Numbered from the stretch's first letter, positions 49,192 through 60,512 are shown. The stretch is DNA of 64,000 nt from Homalodisca vitripennis (GCF_021130785.1 NC_060210.1:184852001-184916000), one strand, 5' to 3'. Program-made: numbers and translations. Notes: a model not told the origin generated them from the letters alone.

Positions 49192-49350
49192 TTATATATA
49201 TATATATAAAACATTTTCAAGGTACAGGACAGGATATATTATAAGGTCAATAAATTAATAGTATTACAGTCCTTGGGCCTTAAAATCGATTCCAGTTTCT
49301 CCATTAACAGCTTAACATTGACAACATGTGATCTCTATACAAACACGATG

Positions 49351-49422
<72 letters not shown>

Positions 49423-49469
49423 ATTATACATGTACAATTTTCAAGGTACAGGACAGGATATATTATACG
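49031..49469. repeat. 226 bp direct duplication, each copy with a long (TA)n tract
   Basis: AATAGTATTACAGTCCTTGG starts at 49031 and at 49257. Both copies continue identically through AAAATCGATTCCAGTTTCTC, CATTAACAGC, ACATGTGATCTCTATACAAA and CACGATGATATAATATA into (TA)n (49125-49207 and 49351-49419). Both then give TTTTCAAGGTACAGGACAGG and ATATATTATA. They differ mainly in the TA tract and the few bases after it, which suggests a recent tandem duplication. Confidence 0.9.
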
Positions 49470-50690
49470 GTTGTATAATAACATGGAGATATGAGAATTC
49501 TATTTGCTGATCTGTTGCTGATTACCTTGTACAGTTACATCAGTCTTATTATAAGTAGGATCAATACAGCTGCTGGCATGTTTGTATCGTTATCAAAATA
49601 TAATAATTAGAGAGAGTTTTAATAATATTTACTCGAGATTCGTACTCCAATTTACAAAACATTTCCTCAACGAAGTTACGAATTTGTGTACTTGGCAGCG
49701 CTTCAACTTTTAACTAGTTTCGGACAAATATTATCTTTGAAAGTTCGCTTGTTTGATAGTAAGTTTCTACAGTAAAACTTTGAGAATATACACGACATGA
49801 AATATTCATATCATTACGTTTGATAAATAAAATTAATTTATTCCTAATGAATTATTACATATGATTTTCCAATAAACTGTTAATTAAAACTGGAGGAATG
49901 TATATAATATTACCTTTAAAGTTTTAAACTCTGATTTTTCTGTGGTTTATTTAATTTATCTTTACGATATTTAGTAGGTTACTTATTTCATGAAAAGAAA
50001 ATTTCCTTTATAAGAATAATCAGCACATTTTTAACTGCTAGTCTTTTAGAGTCTTTCTCCAATTTTATAGTTATCTTCTCTATAGTTGCAAGATTACAAA
50101 ATAATTTGGTACCAAATTTGGTCCAAAATGAAATGTACTAACAAAAAAATTCGTTTCAGCTAATGACAGACATATTTAATTGTCAATAAAGCACACGGAT
50201 TAAAACCGTATATGATCAAGTTACTAGAGTATTATTTTTAAAAATGTGTTTGTTGTATTCCACCGTTCCCACAAACCAAACTTGCGCTTAATACAATACA
50301 AGCACTTTCTAACGTTTAGCGTTTTGTAACAAAGCATGTCATTGAGAGGTGTTTGAATTGTTGAAACAGAAAATGTGAGAAAGTCACAAATGAAAGTCAC
50401 ATTTCAAAGAATCTTTCGACGTTGAAACATTTTAGAACAAACGTTTTGCAATACGAATGTTTAGAACCATGTTGTTTGAGAGTAACTAACGTATCCTTTA
50501 CTTTCAGGGTTTAGTAAGTGCGATATTTTAATGATTCCCTTATATATTGTACCAAATTCTGGTTAATTTTGAATTAATACTACATTGCAAACATCAACCC
50601 TAGCTTGGTTATTTCTCATTCAAACTACCAAAGTCATTAATTCTTTGTTGGAGTTAACTCTTATTAGAATATAAGTCATCGCTTCTTGCA
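49470..50690. other. AT-rich DNA, no gene seen
   Basis: Nothing recognisable. Confidence 0.45.
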
Positions 50691-50695
50691 CGTTG

Positions 50696-51326
50696 TTTTT
50701 TTGTTTTTTTTTTTTTTTTTTTTTAAGGGAGAGTCAGAAAAATGCTTTTACGCCCACAGGTGGCCAGCCTGTAGTGTGGGACTCCTACTTACGTAGAATA
50801 CCCACTAAAAACCTCCTCTACTCTTAGGATTGTAGCCTGGAAACCGCTTATCGCTTTAAACTTCGGCCTAGGCCTAACTTTGGCTTACGCCCAGAGGGAT
50901 CGCACAAATCTAGCCGTTTCGGATCCCGCGTTTCCGATCATCACTCTTTTTGGCGCGGATTATACCCTGTGCAAAGCTGGACCAGCAGCACCAGTAGTCC
51001 TCACCCTCCAACATCCAGTCACAGACCATGTCCACCGAAACCATACCGAATGTTTGAGTCACTTCAAGGCGGGGCCTTTCCCAACGCGGGCAGCGGAAGA
51101 AAGTGTGTTCCGCGTCGTCGGGAACGCCTGAGCAATAAATACAATCCGGCGAAACGGCCTTGCCCAATCGGTGTAGGTACGACCGAAAGTAGCCGTGACC
51201 ACTCAAAAACATTGTAAGGTAGTAATCCACCTCGCCATGCCACCGTTCTACCCATGGTTGGAATTGTTTGATAAGTCTGGCAGTCCAACGTCCACGGGTT
51301 ACAGCTATTGTTCTCAGTAACATTAT
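50696..51326 (-). mobile_element. 5'-truncated LINE 3' end with poly-A tail (R1/I-Jockey type)
   Basis: The T run at 50696-50724 is the poly-A tail of a minus-strand element. It is followed inward by a 3' untranslated region of about 185 bp and the last 137 codons of ORF2. Truncation at about 51326 is typical of incomplete target-primed reverse transcription. Its GC content is well above the surroundings, a sign of recent insertion or of different origin. I saw no convincing target-site duplication. Confidence 0.85.
50910..51323 (-). pseudogene. LINE ORF2 C-terminus with CCHC zinc-finger motif
   Basis: An open frame of 137 codons ends at 50910. It has 'FLSGHGYFRSYLHRLGK', then 'CIYCSGVPDDAEHTFFRC', a CX2CX8HX4C finger, then 'CPRWERPRLEV'. 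This arrangement is standard for the C-terminal end of R1/LOA/I/Jockey-group ORF2 proteins, after the reverse transcriptase and any RNase H. The N-terminal 80-90% of ORF2 is absent. The piece is uninterrupted, so this copy is young compared with the LINE at 4.4-9.1 kb. Confidence 0.85.
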
Positions 51327-52205
51327 TTCATAGTGTAATAATCAACGCTAACCAAAGAGTTTTAGTTTTCACATAATTCCTGATACATCGTAATTAATTT
51401 ATTCGCTATGTTGGTTACAGAATTCAGTCCCATTATTGCAAAAAATCGGTGGAATATAGTTTTATGTCCCTTTCATTAAAGGGTATATGTAATGTGTATA
51501 TCAAGTTATTCAAAGAGACCAATTAATTAGAAGACTCTCTACCATGAAATCATCCCTATATGAGCAATATACATTACACAAATATAACACATGCATTAGT
51601 ATACGTCCTATACGTCATTAAAGTTCAAAGGTGTTGGAATACTCGTATGTCTCATCGCTGTTCAGCCAAATTTCGGCAATTTTTACTTACTATTTAACAT
51701 ATCGGAGATGTTTACCGTATAATAACTGAGGCCTGAGCCAGCAGCTGTTCTATTCCCCTGCCAAATATTTACGGTATAAAGACGGATTACAGTTGATGTG
51801 ACATTGATATAATATTTATTCAAATATATCTAGTGTGAGTAATAAACATAGCAATTGTACTTAATTACAAGCGTGGTTTACGTAAGATAAATTCTGATTC
51901 TAATATCAATAATATTAGATTTCATTTATATTTCTGTAATTTAAAGTATGAATGTTTTTAATTTTAGCTTTAAGCACTCAGAAAACTGTTTTTACTTTTT
52001 GATCTATTGAATATTTGTTTGAACAACTACGTCATTAAATAACCGTGTTGTATTTTAAGGTTTTAAATTGACCTTTTCTGTGATGCATTGTGTATATATT
52101 AGGTATGTATTAGAACTATTAAGAAAATTAACGAATTTAATTACTGTATGGTCTCTGAGTATATGAACAGGTGTTAAGTCGCTTGTGTAAAGAATTTCAG
52201 TCAAT
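51327..52205. other. AT-rich DNA, no gene seen
   Basis: Nothing recognisable. Confidence 0.45.
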
Positions 52206-52277
52206 TACGACTATAATACAATCGATAACACTAACATACTATAACAAAGAAAGCCATGTCTACCACTTGCACCATTT

Positions 52278-52553
52278 GTGTATATCTGTCTTGGTTTCCG
52301 AGGAGGGTGTTTTGTGATACCGAGTAAGAACATATCAGAAGTTGCAACAATATCAAGTGGCATCGCTATAGAACTGATTGCAGAAAACCCCTCAAACCAG
52401 ACAGTTAATAAAATCTCGTCTAAAATTGAAACCGTTCTGTCGAATTTCGATTTCTTATTAGAGAAGGTGAATAAAATTGACTCTATACCCCAAGACATTA
52501 TCGTCATCAGATCTCAAATTGCGACTATAATTACAAGTCTGCCATTCTTATAA
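52278..52553 (+). pseudogene. Coiled-coil-like open frame, possibly a fragment of a transposon ORF1
   Basis: The 91-codon frame, stop at 52551-52553, contains 'SNQTVNKISSKIETVLSNF' and 'KVNKIDSIPQDIIVIRSQIA', with hydrophobic residues at heptad-like spacing. Such segments recall the coiled-coil region of LINE ORF1-type proteins. No zinc finger or RRM-like part is adjacent. The frame is followed by a GC-rich stretch (CCCCAGGTTTGCGCCCCGGC). I do not recognise the family, and a chance frame is possible. Confidence 0.25.
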
Positions 52554-52985
52554 CCCCAGGTTTGCGCCCCGGCCAGGTTGACGTAAGCCTTGGCTATGAA
52601 AGAAGTACATGAAAGTACCCTCTATGTTCAAAAAAACCTATAGATTCTTAAAAGTTCATATAAATCCAGAAAAACTAAAGTAGAGGAAATAGCTGAGAGC
52701 GAAAAAGTAATATTCAGGCTATTTTTTCATCTAGTGATCCTAACTATGTTTGTGTTCGTAATACAAACTTCAATTATGTTCATTCGTAAATATGTACTTT
52801 TAAAGTTTTATCGTTATTGTCTATCACATATATATGTGATGGACACTAACATGTGTCACCATGTGATTAAATGTTTATTGAAAAAATTAAATTCGGGTAT
52901 TGACATTTAATTAATTTAAATAAAAGTCGTTTGACAGGTATTTGGTCTTCCGATCATATGTTAGTTTGGTTATTTAAACGCATAT
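52554..52985. other. AT-rich DNA, no gene seen
   Basis: Nothing recognisable. Confidence 0.4.
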
Positions 52986-52989
52986 ATGA

Positions 52990-53120
52990 CAAATACGGCC
53001 AAATACAAAATAATTTAATTGTAAAAAGTAAGGGCTCTGTGGTGCATTACATTCACCCGGCAAGCGAAAGATCCGGGTTCGAGTGCCATTACGTTTTATG
53101 ATTCAATGTTTATTGAAAAA
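52990..53120 (+). repeat. tRNA-like repeat (SINE-like), copy 2
   Basis: The same order as 35461-35602: CCAAATACAAAATAAT, a diverged left arm (TTTAATTGTAAAAAGTAA), GCTCTGTGGTG, ATTCACCCGGCAAGCGAAAG, ATCCGGGTTCGAGT, then TTATGATTCAATGTTTATTG. The D-arm region and the 3' acceptor part are deleted or altered, so it cannot fold as a tRNA. The shared flanks outside the tRNA-like core show both are copies of one repeat. Confidence 0.65.
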
Positions 53121-53196
53121 TTATACATATATCCTTTTTACATTCACATCTTGCCTCTATAATGTTAATAAATATCGTATATCTAAGGTATAAATT

Positions 53197-53198
<2 letters not shown>

Positions 53199-53246
<48 letters not shown>
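53199..53246. repeat. (TA)n microsatellite
   Basis: About 48 bp of pure TA dinucleotides. Confidence 0.95.
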
Positions 53247-53251
<5 letters not shown>

Positions 53252-53913
53252 GTCCCGTAGAACCATAAAATTTATCTCTTGCACTTAATTTGAATCTGTA
53301 TAACAGGGTATTCTAACCCATAGCAAAATTGAAAAACGAAGTTTTATTAAATAATCCCTTATCTAAAATTAAATAGATAATCCAAACTTCTTATTTCTTG
53401 TTCAATATGGATTCAAATCACTGATATTTAAGTTTAACGTTTGCCAAAGAAAATCCGAAGTTACTGTATACAATGGTTTTGTCACATATTAAATAAAATT
53501 TTGCAATTAGATATTACATAGCTTTAGGCTTAATAGTATTTTAATGAATATGTTTCAACTATTTCGGAACAGAATATTTCGAATTAATTTCTTTTACTAA
53601 TCACTTATAGAATTCCTTGACTCTTGGTAAGTTTGCTCTACTTAAAAACTGATTTAAACAAAATATAATACTCCACACTATCGATTTAATTATCACTGTA
53701 TGAAGTATTACTCAAACTAATTAATAATATAGCTTTTAATCAAATAACTAATTACAGTTCTGTATTTTACTGTGTTTGTTTTTAGGACCGAATAGTACTT
53801 TAATATTATTTGGTCCTTGATGATGTATATCACATTTTAATTATTTTTATTTATAAATATATTATTGATTACTACGTAATAATATCTTGGTCATATGTTA
53901 ATGAAGTTTAACA
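53247..53913. other. AT-rich DNA, no gene seen
   Basis: Nothing recognisable. Confidence 0.45.
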
Positions 53914-53915
53914 TA

Positions 53916-54289
53916 CTAGGCACGTCCAGAAAGTAAGTGTACTGGTACTCTCACAGCTGTAGGGAGTACTTTTTCGACATGTTGGAATCACTGCCGCGTA
54001 GCCTGATGCCTCCTCCCTTCAAAACGAGACCAATCGAGGTTAGTGCATTGAAAACTTCACAACGAGTTAGCGAAGGACGGCGCGAATTTCGCACTTGGCG
54101 GGAGATACGATCGACATTTTTCGCGAGAGATGCTATTGCGTCAAGAGTTTTCAACACACTAACCTCGGATTGGTCTCGTTTTGAAGGGGAGGATTCAGGC
54201 AGGTTACGCGGCAGTGATTACAAAATGTCGGAAAAGTATTCCCTACAGCTGTGAGAGTACCAGTACACTTACTTTCTGGACGTGCCTCG
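53916..54289. mobile_element. Fold-back MITE, about 140 bp terminal inverted repeats, TA duplication
   Basis: The ends are C(T/G)AGGCACGTCCAGAAAG, flanked by TA at 53914-53915 and 54290-54291. The inverted repeats run from 53916 to about 54057 and from 54289 to about 54152 with high identity (shared AGTAAGTGTACTGGTACTCT, CACAGCTGTAGGGA, CAAAACGAGACCAATC). The middle is about 95 bp and GC-rich. No protein is encoded; the open frames on both strands mirror each other because of the palindrome. The TA duplication and termini point to a Tc1/mariner-type non-autonomous element. Confidence 0.85.
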
Positions 54290-54291
54290 TA

Positions 54292-55245
54292 TATTATAAA
54301 AATAAAGTTGACTTGATTTTTTTTTACAGATACTTCTTAACTATGAAATCAATTTGCCAAATATAAACGCCCTTTTGAGGGTAAACATGTTGGCTTAAAG
54401 ACCTATATTCTCTTATTTGTTTAAATTAATGCAACGTAGTTACGTTAATTTTAGTTAGTAGTTTATTGAGTATATTTCAATCTTTTACTTAAAATAAGTA
54501 AAAGGAAATTTGTCACCCACGACCATAAACATATACGGTATATTTTGAATCACGACATTCTATCACCTTTACATAATATTTTTTATCCATATATTCAACA
54601 TATCCTCTCGTAAATAAAATAAGCCTATCGCAAGGTGACTTGCTGAAGTAATAGAATTCCCAATATTTTATTCCCTTATTCTGTCCACGTACTCTGCTGA
54701 ACGCCGCGCTGCGTCAGACCATCTTGGCCTTCCTGTACATACGGATTCGAACGTTGTCAATTTTGTCGCATTCCGTCGGTTTATTTTTCAATCCCAAGCG
54801 ATTCTATTCTATTTTTATCAGTTTGGTCTTATTAAGTTAGGTTTTTACTCCAAAAACGTCCAGCGGATATTATGGACAATTTTATTATCATAAAAAGTAG
54901 TATATTCTACATTGCTGTTGGAAACGTAATACTTACAAATTAAAATTTTTCAACTTTGAGTATGAGATATAGTAATATATAGATAGCATGAAAAGCATTA
55001 GACAACTACATAAATTGGGGTTTAAGTGCCAGAGAATACAGAAGAAAATATTGAGGACAAAGTAATAATATGCATTAAAAACTGTTAGATAATTTATTGA
55101 AAGTGAATTAACAATAAGAAATAGCCTGCTGAGAAATGCGAGTAATAATATTTTTTTTTATATATCGATGCATTAAATATGATTGCAGTCTATTTTGTCC
55201 GTGTTGAAACATAAATTCACTAATTCTCCATCGTTATATGTCATA
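54292..55245. other. Mostly AT-rich DNA with a GC-richer island at 54670-54850, unassigned
   Basis: The island around 54680-54800 (CGTACTCTGCTGAACGCCGC, GCGTCAGACCATCTTGGCCT) stands out in composition. Its minus-strand frames give a piece like 'CTGRPRWSDAARRSAEYV', which recalls the C-terminal tail of some LINE proteins, but there is not enough to call it. Confidence 0.25.
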
Positions 55246-55249
55246 AAAT

Positions 55250-55295
55250 AACTACGTTTCAAGGGTAGAAACCTCTTGTCTTCTTCAGGTGTCAA
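55250..55295 (-). ncRNA. Hammerhead-like motif of PLE type (weak)
   Basis: On the minus strand: ACACCTGAAGAAGACAAGAG, GTTTCTACCCTT, then GAAACGTAG. CTGAAGA (55288-55282) and GAAA (55259-55256) frame an imperfect stem (AAGAGG with CCCTT). No PLE protein remains nearby, and the pairing is poor. Confidence 0.25.
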
Positions 55296-57506
55296 ATACC
55301 TTGATATAATACCATTGGGTTGCAAAACAATTGAAAACTCATCATTAATACGGCAATAAACTAGCTAAATCCACACTTTTTAGGCAGCAAATTTTAACGT
55401 TAAAAAATCCCCTAGCATACGGTTGAAAGTCTTGAGCAATCAGCTGGAGCATGAAACTTGCATATTATAAGCACATTTTGGAACATACGACGGGTTTATA
55501 AGATGGAAGGTGGGATATCCAAGTATGTGTTATTGTTAAGCCGCATTTCATTATATAAAGCACAATTTCAAGAAATATTGATATAAATATATTAGTAGAT
55601 ATAACTGCATTTAATTACCTTACATTTAGACTACGTTTCAAACACAATCAAAATACAATTTTTAAACAACATTATATGACAAAATTCATATAAATACAAT
55701 GTTTTCTATGAATAATTGTTACAGCACATAGACATATCTGAGTATAGGTGAAGCCAATGATGTATTTACAGGAGTTAAAACATGTTGAAGAAGAAAAGAT
55801 TAATCAGTTACATTGAAAGAATTTTCGATAGAACTGTCATAATACTAAAGGTTCATTTTCACAACTTTTTAATTGTATTTCAAGCGTCGTGATAATATAA
55901 ATAAACGGTATAATAACCTAGTAAAGATTATATCTTCATATTCTACTGTTTTAAAGTCCATGTGTCAGAGTTGCTTTCAATATCTTACGTACAAACAGAT
56001 AGAAAGAAATGACAGTTTTCCAGATACTTTAATGACAGACTTAGCTAACTCTCAGCCAGTAATAAGCCTCGATATTTTTAAATACATATTAAATGACCAA
56101 AGACTTTTCATAGTTTTTCATATATTTATATCCTACGCTAAATGCTATAGCAAATACTAATGTTATTATATGTTAGTTAATTTGAAATCTGCAAATATAA
56201 TTCCTCTTAGGAAATTAATATTATTACATTTTCTCTGTTATATACTTTTGGACACGCTAGTAGTTACTATAATACACCATTTTAATGTAACATTTAACTG
56301 GAGGTAATATATGTAATCAACGTAATACATTGTAAAGGTTTTACCGTCAGAGCATTCACTGGTAACCGATTGGTCGTAAAACTTTTCACCAATTTCAATA
56401 AAAGCATTTAGCGATATAATAGATTTTCTGTTCCAATGCATTGTGGTTTGTAGATAATTAATGGAACAGATGATTTAAAACAGTAGATCGCAGCAAAATT
56501 ATATATAACGCGAGAATAGAGACTCACGTAACCTAATTTACTATGAGACTTTTATACCGTTGAAAGACGGAAACAAACTGAAAGTTTTAACCGTCACAAA
56601 ATAAGATAAAACGTGGAACGCAATCATTGAAAAAGGAACTATCAATTTACAGTATTTATCTATAGAGCTATACGTGATTGACTCACATTACTTCTAGATT
56701 TAAACCATTAAGTATTTGTGGACACATGTAATAAGAAAGCACTAAAACGTCATATTCTTATAATGACTTGATTTTTTGGGGTAAAAAACTTACGATTTTC
56801 TATTATAAATACTTAGTCAAAATACTAAGTGTACTAAATATGTTAGAATACTTACAAAACTTAATGTATTACTTTACCTGGCCTAACATTACATTAAGCG
56901 GTTTGGCCTGTTCAAGAATACTCATGTATTACCTACGATAACCTGCCACATACTCTCAAGCTGTTACATGTTAACATATGCAGGTCTATGGTTATGTTGT
57001 CCTTCTTTCTTCGCCTGATTGTCTCTTTTATATCGGGTTATTCCTGTACACTGCAATTATATCAAAAGTGCTTCTCATGCTGTACAAGAAGGGGTTTCTT
57101 AAACCCTTAATATTCTGCAAAGAAGTGCAAGCGAAGCCGCGGGCAAAAACCCGTGTGTAACGTTACACTTAACAATGTAACATTATGTCGAATACTCACT
57201 ACTATTTTCTGGGGAATTTATAATTTACAGGCATACAAATATAGGAAAGTTAAGGAATCATAACATAAATTCAATTTAATAACACACACTGTCCAAAGTA
57301 CTTGGCAATGTCCAGTGTACTTAACGACAACGCTTGTGAAATGTGAAATAGATGGCGTGGAGCCAAGGAGTGTAACAGCTCTGACTTTGTTTTTCAGGAA
57401 GTCTCCTACAACAAGTGCAAATAAACATTCTACATTATGGTAACAGATGAACTTGCTTACCCGGAGATGACCTTGGATATTTGGAAAGTAGAGGCTAATT
57501 ATCCAT
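55296..57506. other. AT-rich DNA, no gene recognised
   Basis: A GC-rich phrase at about 57121-57155 (AGTGCAAGCGAAGCCGCGGG) looks like a widespread insect repeat end, but I could not delimit an element. Open frames at 55873-56160 (+), 56238-56441 (-) and 56978-57160 (+) have no recognisable motif. Confidence 0.4.
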
Positions 57507-57511
57507 TATAC

Positions 57512-58105
57512 AGGGTGTCCCATGAAGAAACGGAGAAACTGTCAGGACTTGTTCTTACGGTGAAAATAATGAAAAAAGTTCATATACACATAGGTCCAGA
57601 AACGCTTAGTTAGCGAGCTATACAGGGTGAAAGATTTTGCCCAGATTTCAGTGCCACCGTTAAAAGGGAGCCCTATTAAATTATTTTGGGCGTTACCAAG
57701 GACGTAAAATTTAATTTATATTATGCAAATTGAACTGAACAATTGAATAAAATTGGTACCAGACCTCTAGCTGCAGTAATTTTTAAGATATCTGAAGAAA
57801 TACGCAAAATTCGGTGTCCAAAAACAAGTTTCATTTAGGTTTTAAGTAGATTAACTTTGTTAAATGTGTAACAAACACGTAAAATTCTTTAACAAAACTT
57901 GTAAAGAATTAATTTTTTAAGATAATGATGTAAAATAGCCAATAAAAATTATACGTAAACTTTAAGAAAATCAATTTTTAATTAAATAAATAACGTACGA
58001 AGAATAGACAAAGTCGGTTACACTTTTTTCCTTGGTGAACGTACATGTTTTTATAAACTTTTATTTTCACTTACTATTGCAAAAAAAATGCTAACAAAAT
58101 AACTA
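57512..58105. other. Non-coding left part of the mariner-type element
   Basis: There is no open frame related to transposase. It contains an internal TATACAGGGTGAAAG at 57621, like the element's own terminus. It may be a long untranslated arm or an older nested insertion. Confidence 0.4.
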
Positions 58106-58108
58106 ACC

Positions 58109-58639
58109 TTAGTTTGGTAACTGTTCGAAATTCCCTCCTTCACAATGCACACAGCACTCTGCTCCACGTAAAATATTTGTGGTGGCTCTGCGAATTATGT
58201 CTGGATTGTTTCTTATACTGTCAAATGCGTTGCGAATTCTAACGAGTAATTCTTCCTTGGTATCAACTTTACGTTTATACACCATAGCTTTGATATGTCC
58301 CCATAAGAAGTAGTCAAGAGGCGATAAGTCAGGCGATCGTGGTGGCCAGTCGATTGGTCCACCAGGCCCAATCCAGTTCAAGAAATTAGTATTCAAATGA
58401 TTTCTAGCTACTAAAGAAAAATGAGGAGTTGCACCATCGTGTTGGAAAATCATTTTTAATCTTTTTTGTAAAGGGATATCTTCCAAAAGAGCCGGTAAAT
58501 CATTTTTCAGAAATTGTTCGTAAATATTTCCTGTAAGGTTCCCTTCAAAAACGAATGGTCCTAGAATTTTGTCATCAATAACGGCACACCAAACATTAAT
58601 GTGAAATCTGTGTTGGAAAAAGGTTTGAACAGCTAACAT
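58109..58639 (-). pseudogene. Transposase C-terminal half (DDE/D), open but truncated
   Basis: An uninterrupted frame of 176 codons, with 'RFHINVWCAVIDDKILGPFV' near the start, 'IFQHDGATPHF' (second catalytic Asp, about residue 76) and 'WPPRSPDLSPLDYFLWG' (third, Asp, about residue 112). There are 35 residues between them. The tail 'GAECCVHCEGGNFEQL' is typical of this insect transposase group. Upstream, the WTDES-type block with the first Asp and the helix-turn-helix domain are not found in the 268 bp left before the element end, so the enzyme cannot be active. The ATG at 58639 is internal to the family's normal protein (usually about 330-350 residues). Confidence 0.88.
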
Positions 58640-58909
58640 TTTTGATTCGGTTATCCATTTTAGGTCGGGTTTGCAGCTCTGTACTCTTCTAATAAAGACC
58701 TTTTATTTGATATGCATATCAACCTATGCTTATATTTTAGATTTTCTTCTGACTCCTAGCGGGCCGCCCTCCTGAGGAAGTAGCGAATCACTGAATATGT
58801 GATAAAATAGATTTTTATGTCCAGTAACTTTGTGTAAGGTTTTGTAGCTCCATTTTAAATATTTTGAAAAATATTTAACCGACCCGGGACTTTTTGGACA
58901 CCCTGTATA

Positions 58910-60120
58910 TGACTGTATTTATATGTACGTATATGAATGAATATTTACGTATATTATGTTGCCCTGAGAGACCAGCTTACATATAAAATCGTACTATTGA
59001 CATTCAAAGTGGAATATTTAATCATTTACAATAATAATTAGTAAACACATTTTACTCAATTGTATAACATGTAAAACGTAGTCTGCAAACGTGAAAATCT
59101 TCTTAAGAAAGGAACACACTAAAGTAAAATATTTTTTAAATATACCTTAACCTTATTTAAAATTACGTGGAAAAGTAGTTACATAAACTATTAAAATGTA
59201 GTTTTACAAAACAGTAACTATGTTAATACGATTCAAACGAATAACTTATCACACTTATACAATATACTGGGCTTGTTCATAATTCTGAATTTGTATCCAT
59301 TTTGATTAAAATTAGAATTTTTTAGAATTGTACAATAAAAATACCAATATCTCTGAATAAGGTTTAACCCTATTCTTATATTCTTGTTTATTCTTCTATG
59401 CGTATGTTGGTGTCTGTAACGATTTTTTAATTTACCGGTTAAGACTTTCTATTGAGGCGGTGTCAGAAAAACAATAATAGAACAGTAAAACTGCAATCCT
59501 GAATAAGTGCTGGATAAAGGTAACAGGATAAGTTGAGGCAATTGAGGACTATTGGGGTTGATATTGAGGGAAGTAGTATCGACTTCTACTGTTTGATACT
59601 TTCTTCCACACCGTTAGAGCTCTTACAATTCCACTGACACTTGACTGGAGTATTTCCATCTCACCACGTTTATCTTAGCCCAAAAAAACTGTCTTACATA
59701 TTTGTATTCTGTATCATATAGAAGATTTGCTGTTTTATAAAACCATAATCAGTTTATAGTGCAGATGCCGACAACCAATGTTCTCTTTATAAAGACCCAA
59801 GCAGATTTATTTTAACCGACAAAGATATTGCTCCTAAAAAATCGTCAGATATACTTATTTTAATGGTGGTTCTAATGTGATGATATCTAAAGCGTTAACA
59901 ATATTAAAATTTTTTCCTCATGACATATTTTTCTTACCTTCCCACACTACCTATAAATCGACCAGCAGATAAATAAATAATTGCTATAACACTATCTGGA
60001 TTATTTAAAAGTAATCACTTTTAGCAAAACAGCAGGTCTGCATATGGTATAGAGCTGGTACTATTTTAGCCCTGAATTCATTTACGTGTCCGTTGTTTGG
60101 TTCCAACTGCATCAAGCTAG
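58910..60120. other. AT-rich DNA, no gene recognised
   Basis: Nothing recognisable on either strand. Confidence 0.4.
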
Positions 60121-60175
60121 CAAAGCGAAAAAGGGTTATTAATCCCTAATAATAACTCTTTTGACATTCTTCCAG

Positions 60176-60282
60176 ATCAACCTCCACCAATACTAACGAG
60201 AGATGAAATCATTCTTTTAAAAAAACCCAAGTTGCATGCTTATACAAAGCAAATAAATGAAAAGACTATTAATTTTCTTTAA
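60176..60282 (+). CDS. Weak candidate terminal coding exon
   Basis: A pyrimidine-rich acceptor (TTTTGACATTCTTCCAG) ends at 60175. The open frame that follows has a less AT-driven residue mix ('QPPPILTRDEIILLKKPK') and ends with TAA at 60280-60282. The same frame is open upstream to 60121. Its entry phase (phase 1) is the one left by the candidate exon at 9600-9687, but a one-in-three match is weak and the intron would be about 50 kb. The protein is not recognised. Confidence 0.15.
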
Positions 60283-60512
60283 ATTATAAAATAATTAAAG
60301 TGATTTTATTAGCCTTTAAAAGTAGAAAAAAATTCTAAGGAGCAATTTTAAGATAATGAACCGGTTACATCGGAAATCATTAAATTAAACCACGGACGTT
60401 TGCATCTAACGGCAGTGATTAAAATCGAAATGCCAAAGCTGGCATGTGTTAAAATTTCATTCTCTATACCGTCAATAAATTCAAACGTACTCGTAATCGT
60501 ATAGTAAAATAT

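Larger units (their letters stand above)
57509..58907 (-). mobile_element. Tc1/mariner-superfamily element, TA-flanked, 1.4 kb, internally damaged
   Basis: The ends are TACAGGGTGTCC at 57509 and its reverse complement ending at 58907, flanked by TA (57507-57508 and 58908-58909). The termini match those of the 32.0 kb element for nine bases, and the transposases are related, so the two belong to one group. An additional TACAGGGTGAAAG lies at 57623. The size is close to a standard mariner, but only the C-terminal transposase half is found and about 570 bp at the left is non-coding, so the copy is rearranged or deleted. Confidence 0.88.

Noticed and set aside
49125..49207. AT-rich cruciform as a replication origin
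   Set aside because: A plain TA microsatellite, with no evidence of origin function.
53937..54254. 105-codon frame and its minus-strand partner
   Set aside because: Mirror-image frames inside the MITE inverted repeats; no transposase motif.
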